Shown here one piece after another: positions 8,863 through 22,249 of a stretch of 64,000 nucleotides of DNA. This DNA is from Alphaproteobacteria bacterium (GTDB lineage Bacteria; Pseudomonadota; Alphaproteobacteria; Ferrovibrionales; Ferrovibrionaceae): NCBI GenBank assembly GCA_017307375.1, contig JAFKFH010000021.1, positions 86,474-150,473 of the forward strand, written 5' to 3'. A program made the position numbers and the translations under genes. The notes beneath the pieces are model-generated. The model worked only from the letters and a program-made list of their open reading frames with translations, was not told the DNA's origin and made no database searches. Every line of letters starts with the position of its first letter. Position 1 is the stretch's first letter.

Positions 8863-10437
8863 ATGGGTCTGCACGACGAGATCTTCACGCTCGCCGATAT
8901 TCCGCGCTATCATGGCCGCACCCGGCCGGGCGCGCCCGCGACGTTCTTCGAGGGGCGGCACGCGACCTATGCCGAACTCGATGCGGCTTCCAGCCGGGTG
9001 GCACGCGCGCTGATCGCCGCCGGGCTGAACCCGGGCGATCGCATCGCCCATCTCGGCAAGAATTCCGATCTCTATTACGAGCTGCTCTGGGGCGCGGCCA
9101 AGGCCGGCGTCGTGATGGTGCCGGTCAACTGGCGGCTGGCGCCGCGGGAAGTGGCCTATATCGTCAGTGACGCGCAGGCCAGGCTGTTCTTCGTCGGGCC
9201 GGAATTCGTCGAGACGGTCGCGGGTTTCGTCAAGGCCGACCAGGACGGCGACATCATCGGCATGGAAACGCCCTATGCCGGCCGTCTCTACGCCACGTGG
9301 CGCGACGCCCATCCGGCCGAGGACCCGCTGCTGCCGCTCGACCAGGACGACGGGGCGGTGCAGCTCTATACCTCCGGCACCACTGGCAATCCCAAGGGGG
9401 CGGTGCTGACCCATCGCAACTTCATCGAGCTGCGCAAGCTGCAGGCCGCCGCCGATATTCCCTGGGCCCGGTGGGACGACAAGGATGTCAGCCTGGTCGC
9501 CATGCCCTGTTTCCATATCGGCGGCACCGGCTGGGCCGTCATGGGGGCCTATTTCGGTGCGATCAACATCATCGCCCGCGAATTCGACCCGCGCCAGGTG
9601 CTGGGGTTCATCACCGAGTGGCGGATCACCAAGATGTTCATCGTGCCGGCGGCGATGCAGATCGTGGTACGCCTGCCCGGCGCGCGCGACGTCGATTATT
9701 CCTGCCTGCGCTACATGATGTACGGCGCCTCGCCGATCCCGCTGCCGCTGCTGCGCGAATGCATGGAAGTCTTCGGCTGCGGCTTCATCCAGATGTATGG
9801 CATGACCGAGACGACCGGCACGGTGGTGGCGCTGGCGCCGGAAGATCACGACCCCGCCGGCAACGAACGGATGAAGGGCGCGGGGCAGGCTCTGCCCGGG
9901 GTCGAGATCGCGATCCTCGACGATGCCGGCAATCACCTCGGGCCGGGCGCGGTCGGCGAGATCGCGACCCGTTCGCCGGCCAACATGAAAGGCTACTGGA
10001 ACCTGCCCGAGGCGACCGCGGCGACCATCGATGCCGATGGCTGGCTACGCACCGGCGATGCCGGCTATCTCGACCGCGACGGCTATCTCTATGTCCACGA
10101 CCGGGTCAAGGACATGATCATCTCGGGTGCTGAGAACGTCTATCCGGCCGAGGTCGAGAGTGTGATGTTCGGCCATCCCGACATCGCCGACGTCGCGGTG
10201 GTCGGCATCCCCTCCGAGCGCTGGGGCGAGGAGGTCAAGGCCTTCGTCGTGCTGCGCGAAGGGCGCGAGCGCGACCCCGCCGGGATCATCGCTTGGACCC
10301 GCGAACGGATCGCCGGCTACAAGACGCCCAAGAGCATCGATTTCATCGACGCCCTGCCACGCAACCCGTCGGGCAAGATCCTGCGCCGTACCCTGCGCGC
10401 GCCCTATTGGGAAGGCCGGGCGCGGCAGGTGAACTGA
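8863..10437 (+). CDS. AMP-forming acyl-CoA synthetase
   Basis: 524 residues, full length for this ANL-superfamily class. The P-loop-like motif YTSGTTGNPKGAVLTHRN, the YGMTETTG motif, and GWLRTGDAGYLDRDGYLYV followed by DRVKDMIISGAENVYP are all present. The C-terminal NPSGKILRR carries the adenylation lysine. It activates a carboxylic acid to its CoA thioester with ATP in the cytoplasm. Chain length cannot be told from the sequence; similarity is to FadD/caiC-like medium- or long-chain enzymes. GGGAGGAAGAGGG precedes the ATG. The gene stands alone between the NTF2-like gene and a convergent secreted protein. Confidence 0.9.
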   Translation: MGLHDEIFTLADIPRYHGRTRPGAPATFFEGRHATYAELDAASSRVARALIAAGLNPGDRIAHLGKNSDLYYELLWGAAKAGVVMVPVNWRLAPREVAYIVSDAQARLFFVGPEFVETVAGFVKADQDGDIIGMETPYAGRLYATWRDAHPAEDPLLPLDQDDGAVQLYTSGTTGNPKGAVLTHRNFIELRKLQAAADIPWARWDDKDVSLVAMPCFHIGGTGWAVMGAYFGAINIIAREFDPRQVLGFITEWRITKMFIVPAAMQIVVRLPGARDVDYSCLRYMMYGASPIPLPLLRECMEVFGCGFIQMYGMTETTGTVVALAPEDHDPAGNERMKGAGQALPGVEIAILDDAGNHLGPGAVGEIATRSPANMKGYWNLPEATAATIDADGWLRTGDAGYLDRDGYLYVHDRVKDMIISGAENVYPAEVESVMFGHPDIADVAVVGIPSERWGEEVKAFVVLREGRERDPAGIIAWTRERIAGYKTPKSIDFIDALPRNPSGKILRRTLRAPYWEGRARQVN

Positions 10438-10479
10438 AGCCGCAGGTCGCCCGGCTGGCAAATTGCCCGGAATCCAATC

Positions 10480-10565
10480 GTCATCCCGGCGAAAGCCGGG
10501 ATCCAGGGAAAGCGCCGTACAGCTTGCGGCCTTTCCTGCCCTGAGATCCGGCCTTCGCCGACTGG
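10480..10565. repeat. Intergenic inverted-repeat element, copy 1
   Basis: Left arm TCATCCCGGCGAAAGCCGGG, itself a hairpin, then ATCCAGGGAAAGCGC. A degenerate right arm (CTTTCCTGCC...GATCCGGCCTTCGCCG) follows about 50 bases later. The same architecture recurs at 39111-39202 and 48225-48315. Confidence 0.7.
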
Positions 10566-10569
10566 GCGC

Positions 10570-11817
10570 TCAGCCGCCCAGCAGTTCCATGGCCGAACGA
10601 TAATACGCCCCGCCGGTCGAGCCGTTGCCGGCAGCCAGCAGGCCGGAAACGCGCCGGGCGATGCGGTCGCGGATGCCCGCCGCGTCGGGGTAGGGAGCAT
10701 CGGCCCAATAGGGCTTGTCCTTGTCGAACAAGCCGGCGGCGGCGAGCAGGGCGACCCCGAAATACTGCGCTTCCTCGAAGGAATCGTCCTCCTCGGTCAG
10801 CTTGAAGGTGCCGTCCGGGCCCAATGTCTCCTTCAGGCTCCAGTCGAGCATCTTCTTCAGCTCGGCGGCCATCGCCGCCTGGCGCGGGGCGTCGACCTTG
10901 GTCCAGCCCAGCTTGAAGATCGCCGCGACGTCATAGAGATGATGGTTCAACGGGCCGATCGAGGCCTGCCAGCCCTGGGAATAGCGGCGGTCGCGGATGG
11001 CCAGCGTCGTGTCGACGATGCGCGGCCAGTCCGGGACGTCGCCCTGCAGGTAGCGGACGACATGGAAGGTGACGCTGAGATCGGCTGTTCGCACGATCTT
11101 GTCGCCGTCGGTGAAGCGCGCGCCCCAGTAGCCGGTGGCCGGATCGCGCAGGTCGTCGACCAGGATCTTCTTCAGGGCATCCTTCAGCCCGGGCTGCCAG
11201 TCATAGCCGAGCGGCTGGTCGCGCAGGATCAGCCGCATGACGTCGGAGACCTCCTCGTTCAGCGCGCGGCGCTGGTTTATGCCGGTGCCCCGGATGTCGG
11301 AGGTCATCAGCGCCAGGAAGCGGGCGCGCAGCCTGGCCGCGTCGTTGTAGGCGTCGAGATAGGCCGGGCGCAGCGCCGGCGACTTGCCGGCAGCGGTCAG
11401 GGCGACGAACTTGTCGTAGTCGACCGACAGCTTGAAGAAGTCTTCCTCGTGACAGCTTGCCCAGTGACCTTCGGGGCCTTGCTGCACGTCCGGCACGGGT
11501 GTCGGCGTCGGGCGCGCCAGTTCGGCGGCGAGGTCGTCGGTCCGCCGGGCGATGCGGGCGTAGTCGGCGGTATAGCCGACCAGCCAACGCGCTTCCTTGC
11601 CGATCTGGTCGGCGCAGGTCATCGCCTCGCCGGCCTCCTCGCGCGCGAACAGCGTTTCCAGCAGCGGTTCCATCCTGGCCAGCGCCGCGCGGCGCTGGGC
11701 GACATAACCGGGATCGAAGCGGGCAAAGGCGGCGCGGACATCGTAATAGGGCACGTCATCGGCCCTGGCCGGGCCGACCAGGGCCAGTAAGGCGGCAGCC
11801 GCAGCCAGCAGGCGCAT
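10570..11817 (-). CDS. Secreted protein of unknown function
   Basis: 415 residues with a clear Sec signal (MRLLAAAAALLALVGPARA, cleavage before DD). The mature part is largely helical and rich in Trp/Tyr, with a WASCHEEDFFKLSVDY segment and a C-terminal half that looks like an alpha/alpha barrel (GWQASIGPLNHHLYDVAAIFK; GPDGTFKLTEEDDSFEEAQYF). The latter resembles polysaccharide lyase-type toroids, but I cannot assign a family. Its start lies 4 bases after the stop of the upstream SDR gene on the same strand, so the two are probably cotranscribed. Function not recognised. Confidence 0.7.
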   Translation of the reverse strand: MRLLAAAAALLALVGPARADDVPYYDVRAAFARFDPGYVAQRRAALARMEPLLETLFAREEAGEAMTCADQIGKEARWLVGYTADYARIARRTDDLAAELARPTPTPVPDVQQGPEGHWASCHEEDFFKLSVDYDKFVALTAAGKSPALRPAYLDAYNDAARLRARFLALMTSDIRGTGINQRRALNEEVSDVMRLILRDQPLGYDWQPGLKDALKKILVDDLRDPATGYWGARFTDGDKIVRTADLSVTFHVVRYLQGDVPDWPRIVDTTLAIRDRRYSQGWQASIGPLNHHLYDVAAIFKLGWTKVDAPRQAAMAAELKKMLDWSLKETLGPDGTFKLTEEDDSFEEAQYFGVALLAAAGLFDKDKPYWADAPYPDAAGIRDRIARRVSGLLAAGNGSTGGAYYRSAMELLGG

Positions 11818-11821
11818 CGGC

Positions 11822-12526
11822 TCAGCTCAAGCCGCTGACCGGGACGATCGCGCCATGCAGCGCCCGGCCCGCATCCGATGCCAGAAAGCCGATCACCGCG
11901 GCAAGGTCGGCCGGGGCTACCCACTTCGCCGGATCGGCGGCGGGCATCGCCTGGCGATTCTCGGGCGTGTCGATGATCGAGGGCAGCACGCCGTTGACGT
12001 TGATGTTGCGGCCCTTCAGTTCGGCCGACATCGCCTCGGTCAGGCGGATGACGGCGGCCTTGGCCGCGGTATAGGCCCCCATCTCGGCCGCGCCGGCAAG
12101 GGCTGCGCGCGCGCCGACCGTGACGATCTTGCCGCCGCCGCCGCTGATCAGGCGGGGCACCACCGCATGCACGGTGCGCAAGAGCGTGCCGGCGTTGATG
12201 TCCATCAGGAACGACCAGGTCTTGTCGCTGAGCTCGTGCACCTGCTCGCCCATGCGGAAGCCGCCGGCGATGGCGATCAGCCCGTCGATCCGACCGAACT
12301 TGGCGGCAGCGGCCTCGATCGCCTGGTCCACCGAGGCCTGGTCGGTCAGGTCGACCTGCAGGCAGGCGCGGTTGGCGTGGTCGGGGCCGTAGGCCTGCAA
12401 CAGGCGGGCCTGGTCGTGATCGAGCAGGGCGAGCCTGGCACCGCGTTCGGCGAAATGCCTGGCCACGGCCCGGCCGAGATTGCCGGCCGCGCCGGTCACC
12501 ACGAAGGTCTTGTCGGCGAATTCCAT
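11822..12526 (-). CDS. Short-chain dehydrogenase/reductase
   Basis: 234 residues with the NAD(P) motif TGAAGNLGRAVA near the N-terminus and the catalytic YxxxK as YTAAK. The usual active-site Ser, 13 residues before the Tyr, appears to be Ala (VGARAAL instead of SxRAAL), so the classical Ser-Tyr-Lys triad is incomplete. It is expected to be a cytoplasmic dimer or tetramer. It is first in a likely two-gene unit with the secreted protein downstream. Substrate unknown; family assignment secure. Confidence 0.85.
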   Translation of the reverse strand: MEFADKTFVVTGAAGNLGRAVARHFAERGARLALLDHDQARLLQAYGPDHANRACLQVDLTDQASVDQAIEAAAAKFGRIDGLIAIAGGFRMGEQVHELSDKTWSFLMDINAGTLLRTVHAVVPRLISGGGGKIVTVGARAALAGAAEMGAYTAAKAAVIRLTEAMSAELKGRNINVNGVLPSIIDTPENRQAMPAADPAKWVAPADLAAVIGFLASDAGRALHGAIVPVSGLS

Positions 12527-12600
12527 CGATGTCTCCCTGCACGGGCGTGAAACGCCCCCGCGACATTGATAGACGATCGCGGCGATCCAGGGGAAGCCCC

Positions 12601-12637
12601 GGAAAAATGAAGCCCCGCCGAGATGCCGACGGGGCCG
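12601..12637 (-). terminator. Rho-independent terminator after gltB
   Basis: On the minus strand a G+C-rich stem (GGCCCCGTCGG...CGGCGGGGC, 12612-12636) is followed by TTCATTTTT. It lies about 105 bases beyond the gltB stop codon. A second perfect 10-bp hairpin (AGCCGTGGCG / CGCCACGGCT, 12701-12733) sits immediately after the stop and lacks a T-run. Confidence 0.7.
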
Positions 12638-12739
12638 TCCAGTCTGGTACAGGGAGACTAAACTTACTCAAACTCTCGAGGGACTCTGAACGCGTACTCC
12701 AGCCGTGGCGACGAAAGCGCCGCCGCCACGGCTGTCTGG

Positions 12740-17278
<4,539 letters not shown>

Positions 17279-17301
17279 GGCTCGGCTCCTCTCTTTCGTC
17301 G

Positions 17302-18750
17302 TCAGCTGGCGATCGCCAGCTTGTCGGCCTCGGCAGCCTTGGCCGCGAGGTAATCGGCAATCGATTCGGCAGCGACACGCCCGTCGCGCACGCCCCAGAC
17401 CACGAGGCTGGCGCCGCGGACGATGTCGCCGGCGGCGAATACCCCGTCCAGCGCCGACATCTGGGTCAGCGGGTTGACCTTGATCGTGCCCCAGCGCGTC
17501 ACCGGCAGCTCGGCATTGCCGAACAGCGTCGGCAGGTCTTCGGGGTCGAAGCCCATGGCCTTGATCACCAGGTCGGCCTTGATCGTCTGGTCGGATCCTT
17601 CGACGGCTTGCGGCGCCTGGCGGCCGGTGGCGTCGGCCAGGCCCAGCCGCATCTTGATGACGCGGGCGCCGGTGACGAACTCGTCCCCGAGGAAGGCGCG
17701 CGGGGCGGTGAGCCAGGCGAACTCGACGCCTTCCTCCTCGGCGTTCTTAACCTCGCGCATCGAGCCGGGCATGTTGGCCTTGTCGCGCCGATAGAGGCAC
17801 TTGACCGAGGCCGCACCCTGGCGGATCGCGGTACGCACGCAGTCCATCGCGGTGTCGCCGCCGCCGACCACCACGACATGCTTGCCCTTGGCGTCGAGTT
17901 CGCCCGAGGCGAAGGCCGGGACTTGATCGCCGAACCCGATGCGGTTCGAGGCGGTCAGGTAGTCGAGGGCCTGGACGATGCCCTTAAGCCCCGAGCCCGG
18001 CATCGCCTCGTCGCGCGCCTTGTAGACGCCGGTGGCGATCAGCACGGCGTCGTGGCGCTGGCGGAGCTCGGCGAAGGTGACGTCGCGCCCGACCTGATGG
18101 TTCAGGTGGAACTGGACGCCCTGGTCGCGCAACAGCTGTTCGCGCCGCGCCACCACGTCCTTTTCCAGCTTGAAGCCGGGGATGCCGTAGACCAGCAGGC
18201 CGCCGACGCGGTCGTAACGGTCGTAGACATGGACCTGATAGCCCTTGGCGCGCAATTCCTCGGCCGCGGCAAGGCCGGCGGGCCCGGCGCCGATGATGCC
18301 GACCGACTGGCCGCGCTCGGCCCGCGGCAGGCGCGGCTTGACCCAGCCGCGCTCCCAGGCGGTGTCGTTGATGTATTTCTCGATCGCGCCGATGGTGACG
18401 GTGCCGTGGCCCGACTGCTCGATCACGCAGTTGCCCTCGCACAGCCGGTCCTGCGGGCAGATGCGGCCGCAGATCTCGGGCATGTTGTTGGTGGCCTGCG
18501 ACAGCTCGTAGGCTTCGTCCAGCCGGCCTTCGGCGGTCAGCCGCAGCCAGTCGGGAATGTTGTTGTGCAGCGGGCAGTGGATATGGCAGCCCGGCACGCC
18601 GCATTGCGAGCAGCGCGCCGCCTGCTCGTTCGCCTTCTCGGCCGAGAATCGGCGATAGATTTCGTCGAAGTCCTCGCGACGCTCGGTTGCCGCCCGCTTC
18701 TCGGGCATCTGGCTGTCGACCTTGACGAACTTCAACATCTTCTCGGCCAT
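17302..18750 (-). CDS. gltD: Glutamate synthase, small (beta) subunit
   Basis: 482 residues, the standard length. It is the FAD/NADPH subunit that supplies electrons to GltB. N-terminal Cys motifs (CSQCGVPGCHIHC and CGRICPQDRLCEGNC) provide the [4Fe-4S] ligands. The FAD site reads GIIGAGPAGLAAAEELRAKG, and the NADPH site includes VVVGGGDTAMDC. It is first in the gltDB operon, downstream of a 387-bp region rich in inverted repeats. Confidence 0.96.
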   Translation of the reverse strand: MAEKMLKFVKVDSQMPEKRAATERREDFDEIYRRFSAEKANEQAARCSQCGVPGCHIHCPLHNNIPDWLRLTAEGRLDEAYELSQATNNMPEICGRICPQDRLCEGNCVIEQSGHGTVTIGAIEKYINDTAWERGWVKPRLPRAERGQSVGIIGAGPAGLAAAEELRAKGYQVHVYDRYDRVGGLLVYGIPGFKLEKDVVARREQLLRDQGVQFHLNHQVGRDVTFAELRQRHDAVLIATGVYKARDEAMPGSGLKGIVQALDYLTASNRIGFGDQVPAFASGELDAKGKHVVVVGGGDTAMDCVRTAIRQGAASVKCLYRRDKANMPGSMREVKNAEEEGVEFAWLTAPRAFLGDEFVTGARVIKMRLGLADATGRQAPQAVEGSDQTIKADLVIKAMGFDPEDLPTLFGNAELPVTRWGTIKVNPLTQMSALDGVFAAGDIVRGASLVVWGVRDGRVAAESIADYLAAKAAEADKLAIAS

Positions 18751-18892
18751 GGCGCGCCCCTCCTACTCGGGCGTAACGATCGACGGTCTGGCTGGCATGA
18801 CACTGGCTCAACCGCGCTGCCGCGAGGGCGCCCGGCGTCAGAACGTTTCTATAAACGCTCGTTCGATGGAAGAAAAGTAGGATTCTGCAAAT

Positions 18893-18913
18893 TAGGTCAG
18901 AAAAGATGACCTA
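18893..18913. promoter_or_regulatory. Inverted repeat TAGGTCA-N7-TGACCTA
   Basis: Perfect 7-bp arms around a 7-nt A-rich spacer, about 145 bases before the gltD start codon. The symmetry and position suit a dimeric regulator binding site. The protein that binds is unknown. Confidence 0.45.
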
Positions 18914-18979
18914 TTGCTTTTATTACGGTTACGCGACGGGCAGAAAGGTGGCCGGATTGCTCCATAAAAAGGCAATATT

Positions 18980-18994
18980 GGTCCGATTCGGACC
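18980..18994. promoter_or_regulatory. Palindrome GGTCCGATTCGGACC
   Basis: Perfect 7+1+7 palindrome in an AT-rich setting. On the minus strand it is followed by AATATTGCCTTTTTA, so it may be a weak terminator for the NDUFA9-like gene ending at 19138 instead of an operator for gltDB. Confidence 0.4.
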
Positions 18995-19137
18995 TATATG
19001 AAAAAATCGCACTATGCGACGCCCACGTCGAGCGGTCGCGCCGCACCAGGATGCGGCGTCGCCTGGAGTTGTTCAGCGGCGGGGAAAGAAGTGGCCCTGC
19101 CCGATCCGGTCGGGCAGGAGGATAGGCAGGTACCGCG

Positions 19138-20100
19138 TCAGGAGAAGCGGGCGGCGACCTTGGTGCCGCCGCGGCGGTAGCGGGCGAGGTAGGTTTCCAG
19201 AATCGCCTCGGCCGGCGTCGGGGCGACACCGAGGTCGGCAAGCCCGGGGGCCGCCGGATCGACGATGTTGTCGCGTTCGAGCAGCAGGACCTGGTCGCGG
19301 GTCAGCGGCGGCACCGGCAGGAAGCTCAGGACGCTGCCGAGCAGCTTCGCCGCGAAGAACGGTACCGGGACCAGTGCGCGGCGCCGGCAGGTGGTCTCCA
19401 GCACCAGCTTCATGATCTCTTCGAAGGTATAGACCTTCGGGCCGCCCAGCTCGTACGTGCGGCCGGCCGCGTCCTCGCGGGTCAGGGCGTTGAAGACGGC
19501 GCCGGCGACATCGTCGACGAACACCGGCTGGAACCGGGTCTGGCCCCCGCCGATCAGCGGCAGGAACGGCGAGAACCGCGCCATGCGGCCGAACCGGTTG
19601 AAGAAGTCGTCCTCGGCGCCGAACACGACGGACGGGCGCAGGATCGTGGCCTTGGGGAAGGCGTCACGGACCGCCGCCTCGCCCTCGGCCTTGGCGCGGG
19701 CATAGTCGGACGGCGATTCGGCGGCGGCCCCGATCGCCGAGACATGGATCAGCCGCGCAACGCCGGCCGCGGCGGCAGCCCGGGCGATTCGCCCGGCGCC
19801 CTCGGCCTGGACCGCGTCGAAGGTCTGGCGGCTGCCTTCGTAGAGGATGCCGACCAGATTGATGACGGCATCGGCACCGGCGACGGCCCGGGCGACCGAG
19901 GCATCGTCGCGGACATTGGCCTGGACCAGGTCGATCTGCCCCACCGCGCCGAACGGCTTGAGGAACAGGCCCTCGTCCGGGCGGCGGATGGCGACGCGGA
20001 CGCGATGACCGGCACGGGCAAGCCGCCGCACGACATAGCGGCCGATAAAGCCGGAGCCGCCGAACACGGTGACCAGTTGGGGGCCGAGGTCGTGAAGCAT
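19138..20100 (-). CDS. Complex I NDUFA9-like NAD(P)-binding protein
   Basis: 320 residues of atypical SDR fold. The dinucleotide motif VFGGSGFIGRYVVRRLARAG is at the N-terminus. GILYEGSRQTFDAVQ and the LRPSVVFGAEDDFFNRFG segment are characteristic of the NDUFA9/YwnB-like group linked to respiratory complex I in alphaproteobacteria and mitochondria. The active-site YxxxK is present as YARAK. It is monocistronic, about 190 bases from the divergent tRNA-Leu. A direct role in complex I is inferred from the family only. Confidence 0.85.
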   Translation of the reverse strand: MLHDLGPQLVTVFGGSGFIGRYVVRRLARAGHRVRVAIRRPDEGLFLKPFGAVGQIDLVQANVRDDASVARAVAGADAVINLVGILYEGSRQTFDAVQAEGAGRIARAAAAAGVARLIHVSAIGAAAESPSDYARAKAEGEAAVRDAFPKATILRPSVVFGAEDDFFNRFGRMARFSPFLPLIGGGQTRFQPVFVDDVAGAVFNALTREDAAGRTYELGGPKVYTFEEIMKLVLETTCRRRALVPVPFFAAKLLGSVLSFLPVPPLTRDQVLLLERDNIVDPAAPGLADLGVAPTPAEAILETYLARYRRGGTKVAARFS

Positions 20101-20288
20101 GGCAGGGGTCTCGATGTTATGCGGCCTAGGGATTCGCCTGCACTATATCGATCCGCGCGCCCGCGCCAAGGGCGGATCGCGGCAGTGCGAAACCGCGCCG
20201 CAGGATGTCGATGAAGTTTTTGCGTCGAAACATGTCGAAGCGGTGTTGACAGGCCCGCGGCCAACCCTTAAACACCCGCCTCGCACCT

Positions 20289-20375
20289 GCCCAGGTGGCG
20301 GAATTGGTAGACGCGCTAGTTTCAGGTACTAGTTCCCGAAAGGGAGTGGAAGTTCGAGTCTTCTCCTGGGCACCA
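20289..20375 (+). tRNA. tRNA-Leu (anticodon CAG)
   Basis: 87 bases with encoded CCA. The acceptor stem pairs GCCCAGG with CCTGGGC. The anticodon stem-loop is CTAGT-TTCAGGT-ACTAG, giving anticodon CAG, which reads CUG, the dominant Leu codon in this GC-rich genome. There is a long variable arm (TTCCCGAAAGGGAG), as in class II tRNAs, and a T-loop TTCGAGT. Confidence 0.97.
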
Positions 20376-20459
20376 ATCGCTTGGCTGACGCCTAAGCGAC
20401 CCCTGCGCCGCAAGTCAGCCCGCACTGACTGAAGTTTCGGACGCAAGGCAGTTCACCCC

Positions 20460-21071
20460 ATGACCATCCATCTGCACCAGGGCGATCTGCCCGCCGACGT
20501 CTCGTTCGGCGACAGCGTCGCCATCGATACCGAGACTCTCGGTCTCAACCCGCATCGCGACCGGCTCTGCCTCGTGCAGCTCTCGGCGGGCGACGGCGTC
20601 TGCCACCTCGTGCGCTTCCAGAAGGGGATCTACGACGCCCCGAACCTGAAGAAGCTGCTGGCCGACCCGGGGGTCACCAAGCTGTTCCATTTCGCCCGCT
20701 TCGACGTGGCGGTGCTGCGCCATTATCTCGGCGTCGACACCGCGCCGATCTACTGCACCAAGATCGCCTCCAAGCTTGTCCGCACCTTCACCGATCGCCA
20801 CGGCCTCAAGGATCTCTGCCGCGAACTGATCGGCGTCGAGATCTCGAAGCAGGAACAGTCGTCGGACTGGGGCGCGGCGCAGCTCAGCGACGCCCAGCTC
20901 AAATACGCCGCTTCGGACGTGCTGCATCTGCACAAGCTGGCCGCCGTCCTCGATCAGATGCTGGCGCGCGAGGGGCGGGCCGATATCGCGGCGCAGTGCT
21001 TCTCCTTCCTGCCGATGCGCGCGCGCCTCGATCTCGAGGGCTGGCCAGAAATCGACATATTTGCCCATTAA
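20460..21071 (+). CDS. rnd: Ribonuclease D, short form
   Basis: 203 residues consisting of the DEDDy 3'-5' exonuclease domain only. The acidic residues appear in AIDTETLGL (Asp23, Glu25), HFARFDVAVL, and YAASDVLHL with the diagnostic Tyr. The C-terminal HRDC domains of E. coli RNase D are absent, as in the compact alphaproteobacterial form. It trims 3' ends of tRNA and other structured RNA. It sits just after a tRNA gene and upstream of kdsD. The Shine-Dalgarno is weak (AAGGCA). Confidence 0.9.
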   Translation: MTIHLHQGDLPADVSFGDSVAIDTETLGLNPHRDRLCLVQLSAGDGVCHLVRFQKGIYDAPNLKKLLADPGVTKLFHFARFDVAVLRHYLGVDTAPIYCTKIASKLVRTFTDRHGLKDLCRELIGVEISKQEQSSDWGAAQLSDAQLKYAASDVLHLHKLAAVLDQMLAREGRADIAAQCFSFLPMRARLDLEGWPEIDIFAH

Positions 21072-21242
21072 GGGTCGCGAGCCGCACGGGCTTGCGCGAT
21101 GGGGGCTCGGGCACCATCTACCGGATGGTCCGGGCCCTTTTCGGTTTTCACGAATCTTTGCATTCGCGCGACCGATGACGGATACTGCCCGCGGTTGGCA
21201 TGAATCTTGTTTGTATACAGTCTTTGGCCCGGAAGCAGCGCG

Positions 21243-22247
21243 ATGCAGCAGACCATGGTTGATCAGTGTGACGGGCTGCCGTCTGCCGGCGCGGCCCGCG
21301 ACATCGCCGCCGGCCAGCGCGTCCTGAACCTCGAGGCCGAGGCGCTCAAGGCCCTGTCGGCGGCGCTCGATGCCCGGTTTGCCGCGGCCGTCGACCTCTT
21401 GTCGCGCGTTGCCGGGCGGATCGTCGTGTCCGGCATGGGCAAGTCGGGCCATATCGCCAAGAAGATCGCGGCGACACTCGCCTCGACCGGCGCGCCGGCG
21501 ACGTTCGTCCACCCCGGCGAGGCCAGCCACGGCGACCTCGGCATGATCGTCGCCGGCGATGCGGTGCTCTGCCTGTCGAATTCCGGTGAAACGCCTGAAC
21601 TGGCCGATCTCATCGCCCATGCCAAGCGCTTTGCGATCCCGCTGATCGGCATCACCTCGCGCCCGGGCTCGACCCTCGATCAGGCGGCCGATATCGGCCT
21701 GATCCTGCCGCCCGCGCCGGAAGCCTGCCCGCTCGGCCTCGCTCCGACCACGTCGACCACGCTGATGCTCGGCCTGGGCGATGCGCTGGCCGTGGCCCTG
21801 CTGGAGCGTCGCGGCTTCACCGCCGAGGATTTCCAGGTGCTGCATCCCGGTGGCAAGCTCGGTTCCCGCCTCAAACGGGTGGCCGAGCTGATGCACGACG
21901 GTGACGCGCTGCCGCTGATCGGCGAAGGGGCGACGATGCAGGATGCGATCCTGGTGATGTCCGCCAAGGGTTACGGTACCGTAGGTGTCGTGACCGACGA
22001 TGGCCGGCTTGCCGGCGTCATCACCGACGGCGACCTGCGCCGCCACATGAACCCCGGGCTACTGGCCGAGCCGGTCGCACGGGTGATGACGCGCGGACCC
22101 CGCACCATCCGGCCGCGGGCGCTGGCCTCCGAAGCGCTCGGCCTGATGAATGCCAAGTCGATCACCGCGTTGTTCGTCCTCGACGATTCGGGGCGTCCGG
22201 TCGGGCTGATCCATATCCACGACTGCCTGCGGGCTGGGGTGGCCTGA
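21243..22247 (+). CDS. kdsD: D-arabinose 5-phosphate isomerase
   Basis: 334 residues from the ATG at 21243; an in-frame earlier start at 21207 is less likely. An N-terminal SIS sugar-isomerase domain (VSGMGKSGHIAKKIAATLASTG, SHGDLGMI, LSNSGETPEL) is followed by two CBS domains. It converts ribulose 5-phosphate to arabinose 5-phosphate, the first step to KDO for LPS inner core. The gene leads the lptC-lptA-lptB-rpoN-hpf-ptsN block. kdsC, often found between kdsD and lptC, is absent here. Confidence 0.95.
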   Translation: MQQTMVDQCDGLPSAGAARDIAAGQRVLNLEAEALKALSAALDARFAAAVDLLSRVAGRIVVSGMGKSGHIAKKIAATLASTGAPATFVHPGEASHGDLGMIVAGDAVLCLSNSGETPELADLIAHAKRFAIPLIGITSRPGSTLDQAADIGLILPPAPEACPLGLAPTTSTTLMLGLGDALAVALLERRGFTAEDFQVLHPGGKLGSRLKRVAELMHDGDALPLIGEGATMQDAILVMSAKGYGTVGVVTDDGRLAGVITDGDLRRHMNPGLLAEPVARVMTRGPRTIRPRALASEALGLMNAKSITALFVLDDSGRPVGLIHIHDCLRAGVA

Positions 22248-22249
22248 AC

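Larger units (their letters stand above)
18751..19137. promoter_or_regulatory. 387-bp regulatory region upstream of gltDB
   Basis: AT-rich core (about 18840-19010) holding three inverted repeats: CGTTT-CTAT-AAACG (18844-18857), TAGGTCA-N7-TGACCTA (18893-18913) and GGTCCGA-T-TCGGACC (18980-18994). It must contain the gltDB promoter and the end of the NDUFA9-like transcript. No convincing -35/-10 or sigma-54 element could be fixed. Confidence 0.55.

Noticed and set aside
20289..20375. tRNA-Leu as an integration site of a mobile element
   Set aside because: No integrase, no direct repeat of the tRNA 3' end and no accessory gene cluster follow; the next genes are core functions.
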